9,986 nucleotides of DNA from Pseudomonadota bacterium (lineage in GTDB: Bacteria; Myxococcota; Polyangia; Polyangiales; Polyangiaceae): the NCBI GenBank assembly GCA_023419055.1, contig JAEZYO010000239.1, positions 1 to 9,986 on the forward strand, written 5' to 3'. The stretch's first letter is position 1, and every line of letters begins with the position of its first letter. The position numbers and the translations under genes were made by a program. Under the pieces are notes generated by a model that was not told where the DNA came from, did not search any database, and was given only the letters and a program-made list of their open reading frames with translations. Of the stretch, positions 1 through 5,781 are shown piece by piece.

Positions 1-104
1 CGTACCTCAAGCTGCGCATCACGTTCGTGCCGACGCCGGACGGCGATGCTCCGCCGGTTCTCAACAACTGGCGGCAGATTTACGACTGCTTGCCGGCGGA
101 ATAG
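1..104 (+). CDS. C-terminal end of an unidentified protein (5' truncated)
   Basis: An open frame entering from the left edge (codons from base 3) gives 33 residues and ends at TAG 102-104. It reads as a beta-strand (YLKLRITF), a PDGDAPPVL turn, then NNWRQIYDCLPAE at the C-terminus. The composition is balanced and unlike the Arg-rich frames that overlap it. A hydrophobic strand, a 'PDG..PxL' turn, a Trp and a terminal 'YDC' resemble the ends of secreted beta-sandwich proteins of myxobacteria; that comparison is from memory and the function is unknown. The next gene starts 14 nt downstream on the same strand, so the two may be co-transcribed. Too little of the protein is present to say more. 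Confidence 0.6.
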   Translation, partial: YLKLRITFVPTPDGDAPPVLNNWRQIYDCLPAE

Positions 105-118
105 GCTTGGTCCACGTG

Positions 119-1225
119 ATGTCGACCCTGAGTCGCTCGGTTGCTCTAGCTTCCGCTGCTCTCGTCCTTGCGCTCGCCTGCGGGCAGGAGCGGCCAGAAC
201 CGCTGCCATACGGAGCGGGCGGCGCGACCTCGAACGGCGGCACGCGCTCGAGCGGGGGCACGAAGAGCAGCGGCGGCTCGTCCGAGGGCGGTGAAAGCGG
301 AGACGGCAGCGCGGGCGCGGGCGAAGGTGGCGAGAGCTCGGGCGGGGCGAACGGCTCGAGCGGCGGCGCTGCTGGCGCCGAGGGCGAGACCGGCGGGACG
401 GCGGGCGCGGATCCCGGCATCGAGATCGACCCTTGCCCCTCCGAGGACACGGGCGGCACGCCTCCTGACTCGAGCGCGATTTGCAGCTTGTCCGCAGGCT
501 GGAGCGAGGGCGCGGCGTTCTCCGCGGGCGACGAGGGCAACTCGCAGCTCCTCGGCATCACGCCGGACGAGCTCACGGTGCTCTGGTTCTCGGCCACCGG
601 CTCGACCGGTTCGACGCTCTTCGCGGATCGGGTGAACACGAACGTGGACTTCGACGAGCCCCAGACCATCGACGCGCGCAACGTGAGCGCGCTCAGCCCG
701 GACGGGCTCCGCGTCGTGACGATCGCGGACGAGCTCGACGCCTTCTTCGAGCTCACGCGCGCGGCCCGCGGTGAGCCGTTCGGGTCACCTGCCGAGGGCG
801 CATTCTCGGCCATCAACGCCGACGCCGCGGAGCACGGCTTCTTGCTCGGGAACGTGGTGCTCTCGCCCGACGATCGCACGCTCTACTACACCGTCTCCGC
901 TTTCCCGGCGGAGGAGTACCCGGTCCGGGTGTCCACGCGCTCCGACGACGGGCCATGGCCGGTCGGTGAACCGCTGGAGGCCTGCGAGCTCAAGGGATAC
1001 GGCGCAGTCGAACGCCAGCCGACGGCGATCTCGGCGGACGGTCTCACCCTCTTCTATTACGACTCCATCAGCGGCGCGCCGCGCGCGGCGTGGCGCGAGA
1101 GCGCGGACGGCGCCTTCGTCTGGTCGGTCGCGCTCGATGAGCGCTTCGGCGCGCGACCCAACCAGGCCTGCGATCGCCTCTATTACAGCGGCGCGAGCGG
1201 TCTGCTCGTCGCCGACGCCGAGTGA
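119..1225 (+). CDS. Secreted lipoprotein with Gly/Ser linker and PD40-like repeats
   Basis: A 368-residue protein. The ATG at 119 is preferred over an in-frame TTG at 107 because it gives a compact lipoprotein signal: MSTLSR, a hydrophobic core at residues 8-20 and the lipobox LALA-Cys21. Residues about 31-100 are a low-complexity Gly/Ser/Ala/Glu linker. The rest carries spaced PD40/WD40-like beta motifs: ITPDELTVLWFS (about 147), LSPDGLRVV (about 192), LSPDDRTLYYTVS (about 249), ISADGLTLFYYD (about 304) and a terminal CDRLYYSG (about 351). In TolB-type proteins such motifs form blades of a beta-propeller, so a small surface-exposed propeller tethered by a flexible linker is likely; its ligand is unknown. 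No clear Shine-Dalgarno precedes the start, which lies 14 nt after the preceding stop, so coupling to the upstream gene is possible. It converges on the SPOR gene with a 19-nt gap. Confidence 0.85.
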   Translation: MSTLSRSVALASAALVLALACGQERPEPLPYGAGGATSNGGTRSSGGTKSSGGSSEGGESGDGSAGAGEGGESSGGANGSSGGAAGAEGETGGTAGADPGIEIDPCPSEDTGGTPPDSSAICSLSAGWSEGAAFSAGDEGNSQLLGITPDELTVLWFSATGSTGSTLFADRVNTNVDFDEPQTIDARNVSALSPDGLRVVTIADELDAFFELTRAARGEPFGSPAEGAFSAINADAAEHGFLLGNVVLSPDDRTLYYTVSAFPAEEYPVRVSTRSDDGPWPVGEPLEACELKGYGAVERQPTAISADGLTLFYYDSISGAPRAAWRESADGAFVWSVALDERFGARPNQACDRLYYSGASGLLVADAE

Positions 1226-1227
1226 GC

Positions 1228-1243
1228 GCGCCGTTCGTGGCGC
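1228..1243. terminator. Short hairpin between convergent stop codons (possible bidirectional terminator)
   Basis: A perfect inverted repeat GCGCC (1228-1232), six-nt loop, GGCGC (1239-1243) fills almost all of the 19-nt gap between the TGA of the PD40 lipoprotein and the stop of the SPOR gene. There is no T-run on either side, so it is not a classical intrinsic terminator. Five-bp GC stems are common by chance at this GC content; the case rests on position alone. Confidence 0.3.
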
Positions 1244-1244
1244 T

Positions 1245-2075
1245 TCAGTCGGCGTCCCCGAGGTGCTTGCGCTGCGCGGCGAGGCGCGCGGCGCGCTGCG
1301 TCTCGGCCTGCTTCACCTTGTCGGGATCCACGACGTAGGGGGCCACCCGCTCGGTGCGCTCGAACTTTTCTCGATACCGGTTCGCCTCGATCTTCGAACG
1401 GAAGGGGCCGATGCGGACCCGGTACCAGAGCCCCCGGTCCGGGACGTACGCCGCCTGCCGGTAGGCCTTGTGCCCGCGCTTGCGGAGGTCGTCGACGAGG
1501 CGATCGGCGTCCGCCTGATCCTTGAAGCTCGCGACTTGAAGCTGGAAGCCACCCTCCGCGCCGGGAGGAGCGACGGTCGCGTCTTCCGGCACGCGCGCAG
1601 CGGTCGCGGCGAGCGCGGTGAGCGAATCCTTCGGGGCCGACGTCACGGGCGTGGCGCTCAGCAGATCGCCGACCGGCAGCGGCACCACGGGAAGGCGATC
1701 CCCGGCGGGCGGGGGAGCGTTGGGCGCCGCAGCGAGCGCGGCATCGCCCTGCTTCACGAGGCGGCCGCGTTCGTCTTTGACGGCGGCGAGGGCCGTCGTC
1801 GTTCGCTCGGCGTCGCTCAGGATGGAAGGGAACGAGACGTCTCGGCCGGCGAGCTCCTCGGCGGGAGAGGCCGCGCTCTTCGCCTGGGTCACGAGCTCGG
1901 CGAGCGGGTCTTTCGCGGGGGTCGCGGGGGGGCCCGAGCGCCCGGCCATGACCACGCCGGCCGTGACGATGGCCGCGCCGGCGAGCGACGCCAGCAACAA
2001 GGCGCCGAAGCGCGAGGGACGCGCGGACCTGTCGTCCTCCTGGATCTGCTCGAGGTTACGCACGCTGACGTTCAT
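1245..2075 (-). CDS. SPOR-domain protein with a single N-terminal membrane anchor
   Basis: A 276-residue protein with a short cytoplasmic N-terminus rich in charged residues (1-22), one transmembrane helix (about 24-44), a long Ala/Pro-rich periplasmic region (45-170) and a SPOR domain at about 176-242. The SPOR signatures are visible: GGFQLQVASF at the start, an amphipathic helix ADADRLVDDLRKRG, then LWYRVRIGPF and an ANRYREKF helix. It ends in a charged Arg/Lys/Gln tail (255-276). SPOR domains (as in FtsN, DedD, DamX) bind glycan strands lacking stem peptides at division septa, so a role in division or peptidoglycan remodelling is inferred; the exact orthologue cannot be named. It lies 42 nt downstream of the eight-Cys lipoprotein on the same strand. 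A palindrome directly abuts the start codon and the Shine-Dalgarno is weak. Confidence 0.9.
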   Translation of the reverse strand: MNVSVRNLEQIQEDDRSARPSRFGALLLASLAGAAIVTAGVVMAGRSGPPATPAKDPLAELVTQAKSAASPAEELAGRDVSFPSILSDAERTTTALAAVKDERGRLVKQGDAALAAAPNAPPPAGDRLPVVPLPVGDLLSATPVTSAPKDSLTALAATAARVPEDATVAPPGAEGGFQLQVASFKDQADADRLVDDLRKRGHKAYRQAAYVPDRGLWYRVRIGPFRSKIEANRYREKFERTERVAPYVVDPDKVKQAETQRAARLAAQRKHLGDAD

Positions 2076-2088
2076 GGTCGACTCGACC
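2076..2088 (-). promoter_or_regulatory. 13-bp palindrome abutting the SPOR gene start codon
   Basis: GGTCGA, a single central base, then TCGACC form a perfect dyad (six-bp arms) immediately before the ATG at 2075-2073 on the minus strand. The only Shine-Dalgarno-like bases (AGG within TTTAGGTCGAG) overlap its distal arm. A one-base centre suits a protein-binding operator better than an RNA hairpin. Function is inferred from symmetry and position only. Confidence 0.3.
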
Positions 2089-2117
2089 TAAACCCGAGCG
2101 GCCCAAGCGGCCAAGTT

Positions 2118-2552
2118 TCAGCGGTTTTCGACGCCGCCCGCGCCCGCCTTGTCCGGATCCGTTCCGCCACCGCCACCCTTGTTGTCGTCGTCATCGTCGG
2201 GCGGATCCGACGGAGCGAGGAACGAGCACTCGGCGCTGCGCTCCGGGTAGAGCACGGTGTCGCACTCCATGGCTTCGCCCGCTTCGCGGATCGTGTCGAC
2301 GCACGCGTCCACCTGTGCCTGACCGGGCGATTCCACGACCATGCCGTGCAGGCAGTGATCGCGAAAGAAGCGCTTGCACGCGTCGACGTCGTCCACGAGC
2401 CCGCAGGGCTTCGCCGCCTCGCAGCGGGCCTGTTCGATGTCGCGGCACTCGTCGACATCTTTGGCATCCGTTCCGCAGCCCGTTCCGGAAACGACCGCGA
2501 ACGCGATCAGGTAGCCTGCGAGGGCCGGGGCCACGACGTCAAAGCGCAGCAT
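2118..2552 (-). CDS. Small cysteine-rich lipoprotein (eight Cys plus lipidated Cys)
   Basis: A 144-residue protein. The ATG at 2552 is chosen because it follows a purine-rich GGGGAG and begins directly with a signal sequence: MLRFD, hydrophobic residues about 6-22, then SGTG-Cys26. The lipobox is degenerate (Gly at -3). An upstream extension to 2630 would add an Arg/Pro-rich stretch unlike a signal peptide. The mature part has eight cysteines (36, 44, 50, 59, 67, 84, 97, 109), enough for four disulfides, in a helical pattern starting ECRDIEQARCEAAKPC. The C-terminus is an acidic/glycine tail (DPPDDDDDN then GGGGG). Small Cys-rich lipoproteins of this look recur in Polyangia as hypotheticals; no function is known to me. 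It is first in a two-gene minus-strand unit with the SPOR gene and divergent from the nucleotidyltransferase. Confidence 0.75.
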   Translation of the reverse strand: MLRFDVVAPALAGYLIAFAVVSGTGCGTDAKDVDECRDIEQARCEAAKPCGLVDDVDACKRFFRDHCLHGMVVESPGQAQVDACVDTIREAGEAMECDTVLYPERSAECSFLAPSDPPDDDDDNKGGGGGTDPDKAGAGGVENR

Positions 2553-2641
2553 CGCTCCCCGGCTAACACGCGGCCTCCCGAGAGGACCAACTTTCGCGGG
2601 ATGTGGGCGAGGGCTGCGCGACGGTGGCAAACTCCGCGCGC

Positions 2642-3544
2642 ATGACTCGCGCGATGGTCCTTGCGGCCGGGCTCGGTACTCGCCTCCGGCCTTTGACAGA
2701 AGAGCTCCCGAAGCCCTTGCTTCCTCTCGGTGACCGTCCGGTGCTGTCCCATCTGATCGAGCGCCTGCGCTCGAGCGGTGTCGCGGAGGGGGTCGTCAAC
2801 GCGCATCACCTGATGAGCAAAATCCAAGAGTTTGCGAGGGTTAATCCCTTCTTCCTTCATGTTGAAGAAGAGGATGAGATACGCGGCACCGCGGGCGGTG
2901 TTCGCGGGGCTCTGCTCGCGCTCGGGGACGCTCCCATCCTGGTCTCGAACGCCGACCTGATCTTCGACGTCCCTGCGACCGAGCTCGTCGCGGCGGTGGC
3001 TCGAACCGGGACGATGGCCCTGGCCGTTTCCCGCCGGCCGGCGGGTGAAGGCGCGGTCGGGCTCGGCGTGAACCACGAGGTCGTCCGGCTTCGAGGGGAG
3101 CGCTTCGGATCAGAGATCTCCGGGGCCGACTACCTCGGGGTCATGGCGCTCGGCCGGGACGCTATCGAGCGCCTACCCAGCAAAGGCTGCTTGGTGGGCG
3201 ACGTCGCGCTGCCGCTCCTTCGAGGCGGACGCGCCCTCTCTACCGTCGAAGTGGCGAGTCGTTTCTGGTCGCTCGGGGACAGCATTGCCGACTACCTGGA
3301 CGCCAATCGAGCCTGGCTCGACGAGCGCCTGGGAGGTCAGAGCTATCGAGGTGAGGGCGCTCGGGTGCCCGAAGGCGTGACGCTCGAAAGCAGCGTGATT
3401 GGCGCCGGGGCGCTGCTGATCGGGAGCGGCCGGGTGGAGCGCGCGGTGGTCTGGCCGGGAGCGCGGGCCCGCGCGCCCCTGGTGGATTGCGTCGTCACGA
3501 CCGAGGGGGTCGTCGTGGGGCGCGACGGCAGCGTCAGGCGATAG
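2642..3544 (+). CDS. Sugar-1-phosphate nucleotidyltransferase with C-terminal hexapeptide-like region
   Basis: A 300-residue enzyme of the NTP_transferase family, which couples a sugar-1-phosphate to NTP to give an NDP-sugar and pyrophosphate. The N-terminus MTRAMVLAAGLGTRLRPLT contains the G-x-G-T-R-x-R-P-L-T nucleotide-binding loop (about 10-19), followed by PKP (23-25) with the catalytic-type lysine. GTAGGVRGA (82-90) and VSNADLIFD (about 101-109) match the base/sugar-binding and metal-Asp segments; NAD replaces the commoner NGD. FWSLGDSIADYLDANRAWL (about 209-226) is the usual 'DIGTPEDYLAAN'-like helix. Residues about 236-297 read as irregular left-handed beta-helix hexapeptides (VTLESSVIGAGALLIG). 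Candidates include GDP-mannose, UDP-MurNAc (MurU-like) or dTDP-glucose type enzymes; substrate cannot be decided. ATG 2642 is chosen to match the family start, although no good Shine-Dalgarno precedes it; GTG 2624 has a better-placed GAGGG. Confidence 0.88.
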   Translation: MTRAMVLAAGLGTRLRPLTEELPKPLLPLGDRPVLSHLIERLRSSGVAEGVVNAHHLMSKIQEFARVNPFFLHVEEEDEIRGTAGGVRGALLALGDAPILVSNADLIFDVPATELVAAVARTGTMALAVSRRPAGEGAVGLGVNHEVVRLRGERFGSEISGADYLGVMALGRDAIERLPSKGCLVGDVALPLLRGGRALSTVEVASRFWSLGDSIADYLDANRAWLDERLGGQSYRGEGARVPEGVTLESSVIGAGALLIGSGRVERAVVWPGARARAPLVDCVVTTEGVVVGRDGSVRR

Positions 3545-3616
3545 GGCGGGGAGTATTTCGGGGCGGACGGCTGCCTCTTGTGGGGGACTCCCGTGGTTGC
3601 TAAGCATCCGTCCCGC

Positions 3617-4684
3617 ATGAATTCCCCATTGCTGCGTGCGCTTCCACTGCTCGGCGTCGGGCTCTGGGGTTGTTCGGACGATCCGGAGCTCTTGATCGAA
3701 GTCGAGCATCCGACCCTGATCGAGGTCGATCCCTCCGCTTTCCTGGGCACCGTCCCTTGCCTCTCCGGGGAAGGATCCATGTCCCGCTACGTCGCGACGC
3801 TGGTGGACACCACCAACCAGGCGGAGCCCTTCGTCCTCCCGAGCTCGCCCCCGATCCCCTGCAACTCGGCGGTGGGTTTTTCGCTCGTCGTGCCCGGACA
3901 CACCTACGCCGCGGAGGTCGACGGTTACGACCGCGACGATCTCGAGCCGCTCGCGCCCGGGGTTCGAGACCTGGTCGATCCCAACACTCGCGAGCTCGTG
4001 AAGCCGCGCTGGACCACCGTCTGCGGAAGCCGTCCGGCCGATCAGGTGATCGCCGTCATCGATGTCGAGCGAGTCGTCTCGGGCTGCGCGTTGCTCACCG
4101 ACTCGATGCCGCCCTCGGACGTCGGAGGTGCTCGGATCGACACGCGAGACATCTTGGGCGGTCTCAGCTGCGGAGACGACGAGGGCGCTGTCGCTCGCGT
4201 GGAAGCGAGAGTCGCGGGTGACACTTCGAGCGTGGCCTGCGGTGAGTCGATCGAGCTCTCCGGGCTTTCGGCCGAATCGCCTACCCGCATCGAGCTCGCG
4301 GCCTTCGAGGAGGGCGCCTCCACTCCGCGCTGGGGCGCTGCCTGTACGGCAACTCCCGTGGCGGGGGTGACGGCACCAGCAGATTGCTCGGCTCTGAGCG
4401 ACCGTGGCGCGGTCGAAATCGATCTGCCCGCCTTGCTCGAGGCGGCTTCGCTTTCGTGCGAAGAGGTTCGGGCGCTTCGTATCGTGTCGCCCGACGAGAC
4501 GGTTCGGAGCGTGTCCCCGCCCGGCTGCTCGCGAGTCTTCCGCGTGGGCGATCTTCCACCGGGTGACGTGACGATTTTGGTCGAGACCATCCTGGCCGAC
4601 GGCTCCGAGGGGGGCACGTCGGTCTGCTCCGCGGTCGTGGCGCCCGGGCTCGTGGCAAGCTCCGATTGCCAGGCCGAAGGCTGA
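3617..4684 (+). CDS. Lipoprotein of three tandem four-cysteine modules
   Basis: A 355-residue protein. ATG 3617 gives a clean signal (MNSPLLRALPLLGVGLWG-Cys19); upstream in-frame TTG 3578 would disrupt it. The mature chain holds 12 further cysteines in three groups of four: 48/82/136/157, 185/208/243/257 and 281/304/337/351. Modules 2 and 3 have nearly identical spacings (23/35/14 and 23/33/14), offset by 94-96 residues; module 1 is a longer version. Each begins with a similar strand and helix (EVDPSAFL, RIDTRDIL, EIDLPALL) just before Cys1, and modules 1 and 2 share PRW before Cys3. This implies internal triplication of a roughly 95-residue disulfide-stabilised domain, probably beta-sandwich. 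I do not recognise the family. It follows the nucleotidyltransferase by 72 nt and precedes the rhomboid-like gene by 54 nt, both on the same strand. No purine-rich Shine-Dalgarno is seen. Confidence 0.82.
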   Translation: MNSPLLRALPLLGVGLWGCSDDPELLIEVEHPTLIEVDPSAFLGTVPCLSGEGSMSRYVATLVDTTNQAEPFVLPSSPPIPCNSAVGFSLVVPGHTYAAEVDGYDRDDLEPLAPGVRDLVDPNTRELVKPRWTTVCGSRPADQVIAVIDVERVVSGCALLTDSMPPSDVGGARIDTRDILGGLSCGDDEGAVARVEARVAGDTSSVACGESIELSGLSAESPTRIELAAFEEGASTPRWGAACTATPVAGVTAPADCSALSDRGAVEIDLPALLEAASLSCEEVRALRIVSPDETVRSVSPPGCSRVFRVGDLPPGDVTILVETILADGSEGGTSVCSAVVAPGLVASSDCQAEG

Positions 4685-4738
4685 GTTTCCGCGTTGGGTC
4701 GTTGCTAGGGCTCGGCCCCCGCGTCAGGATCTTCTGCC

Positions 4739-5563
4739 ATGGCAAGATACAGCGACGCGCCGACGCTCGGTCTGCCTCGACCCGGTCCCGCGCTCAAGTG
4801 GGTCCTCATTGGCCTGCTCGCGATCTGGTTGGCGTTCGCGGTTGGCATCAACTGGGCCGGGGCGCCTGCTGACCTCTTCTATCTGCTCTGCGGTAACGCC
4901 GAGCTGATCTCCCAGGGCCAAGTCTGGCGACTCTTCACGGCGCCGCTGATCCACATGCCGACGGGGCACGTCGGGCACATCCTGATGGCGCTGCTCGGGC
5001 TCTACTTCCTCGCGCCCTCGCTCGAGCGCGAGTGGGGAAGCGCGCGTTTTCTCCGCTTCTTGCTGTTCTCGGGCGTGATTGGGTACGGGCTCCAGTACCT
5101 GTTGCTGGTCCTTCTGCCACCGTCGGTCAGCGCTCGCCTCGCGGGCGACTACTGGTTCGGGGCGCTGCCGGTCATCAACGCGGTCTCCATCGCGTGGGCG
5201 CTGAGCTTCCGAGGGCAGGTCGTAAAGCTCTATTTCGTCCTTCCCGTGAGCTCCACCGGGCTCATCCTCTTCGTCGTGGGGATGAACGTCATGTACCTGA
5301 TCGGCGCCCAGAATCACCTGGAGGGCCTGATTTCTCCCTTCGGTGGCATGCTCGCGGGGTGGCTGCTCGGCGCCGGCACTCCGTCTCCGCTCCGCAAAGC
5401 CTGGCTCAAGCTACAGCTTGCCCGGCTGGACTCGGAAGCTCGCCGTGAGGGGAAGGCGCGGCGGCGGAGAGCTGCCCAGAGCGGGCTTCGGGTGATCGAG
5501 GGCGGGAGCGGCTCGGACCAGGGCGACAAGCGCCGCGGCCCCGACGGTAAGTGGTTGAACTAG
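4739..5563 (+). CDS. Rhomboid-family membrane protein, probably catalytically inactive
   Basis: A 274-residue polytopic protein with hydrophobic segments at about 20-40, 76-94, 104-128, 138-157, 165-190 and 196-212, then a basic soluble tail (215-274). Rhomboid landmarks: the WR loop motif (QVWRLFTAPLIH, 61-72), the following histidine-rich helix (H77, H80, ILMALLGLYFLAPSLEREWGS) and the late glycine helix FGGMLAGWLLG (201-211). Active rhomboids have a G-x-S-G serine and a His in 'AHLGG'. Here the matching places read GALP (141-144) and SPFGG (199-203), so Ser and His both appear replaced, as in Derlin/iRhom-like pseudoproteases. H193 lies about one helical turn or more earlier and is a less likely substitute. 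A non-proteolytic membrane role is inferred. The tail carries many Arg/Lys (REGKARRRRA). AGGATC precedes the ATG at suitable distance. No functional link to its neighbours is evident. Confidence 0.85.
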   Translation: MARYSDAPTLGLPRPGPALKWVLIGLLAIWLAFAVGINWAGAPADLFYLLCGNAELISQGQVWRLFTAPLIHMPTGHVGHILMALLGLYFLAPSLEREWGSARFLRFLLFSGVIGYGLQYLLLVLLPPSVSARLAGDYWFGALPVINAVSIAWALSFRGQVVKLYFVLPVSSTGLILFVVGMNVMYLIGAQNHLEGLISPFGGMLAGWLLGAGTPSPLRKAWLKLQLARLDSEARREGKARRRRAAQSGLRVIEGGSGSDQGDKRRGPDGKWLN

Positions 5564-5580
5564 TGCGCTTCTAAGGGGGC

Positions 5581-5596
5581 GGGGCGGGCGAGCCCC
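5581..5596 (+). terminator. Weak GC hairpin after the rhomboid-like gene
   Basis: GGGGC (5581-5585), six-nt loop, GCCCC (5592-5596), 17 nt past the TAG. It is followed by TGAAACG, with no T-run. A second GGGGC at 5576-5580 could pair instead. It is a possible terminator for the rhomboid-like transcript, but a stem this short is expected by chance in such sequence. Confidence 0.28.
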
Positions 5597-5712
5597 TGAA
5601 ACGAACGCGGCCACGCTCTCCGGCGAGATCGCGCCGTATCGCTCGATATCACGCAACCGAGCTCCGCGGCGTCCCGACCATTGACGCAGCTGGAAGTTCG
5701 CAGTTTCCATCC

Positions 5713-5766
5713 CGCCGGGGTCACCAGTGGGCCCGACGTTTCGACTTCGGTGTCGAAACCCCGGCG
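5713..5766 (+). promoter_or_regulatory. Nested inverted repeats in the leader of the MopE-motif lipoprotein
   Basis: Outer arms CGCCGGGGT (5713-5721) and ACCCCGGCG (5758-5766) are perfect complements (9 bp). Inside lies a second perfect repeat, GTTTCGAC (5738-5745) and GTCGAAAC (5752-5759), 8 bp with loop TTCGGT. The two share bases 5758-5759, so both can form with seven outer pairs, or they may exchange. The element ends 15 nt before the ATG at 5782, just upstream of the Shine-Dalgarno AGGAA (5771-5775). A TTGACG hexamer at 5681-5686 is a possible -35, with only a poor -10 (TTCCAT, 5705-5710); if used, transcription would begin near the outer arm. An operator or an RNA leader controlling translation are both possible. 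Confidence 0.45.
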
Positions 5767-5781
5767 AGTCAGGAATCGAAA

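Noticed and set aside
61..879. A 272-codon minus-strand frame antisense to the PD40 lipoprotein
   Set aside because: It is Ser/Pro/Ala-rich low complexity mirroring the Gly-rich linker of the real gene, with no signal or domain.
2095..2115. Short duplicated AGCGGCC units near the end of the eight-Cys lipoprotein gene
   Set aside because: Only two imperfect copies of about nine bases, not enough to call a repeat element.
771..2645. A 624-codon plus-strand open frame
   Set aside because: It overlaps three better-supported genes in other frames, is Arg/Ala/Gly-rich throughout and has no family features; this is typical of stop-poor frames in high-GC DNA.
2848..2870. CTTCTTC/GAAGAAG inverted repeat in a slightly AT-richer patch of the nucleotidyltransferase gene
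   Set aside because: It lies inside coding sequence for an ordinary FFLHVEEE segment of the protein; Phe and Glu codons are enough to explain it.
3565..3613. GGACGG/CCGTCC six-bp repeat before the three-module lipoprotein
   Set aside because: The 37-nt loop and short arms make it weak; expected by chance at this GC content.
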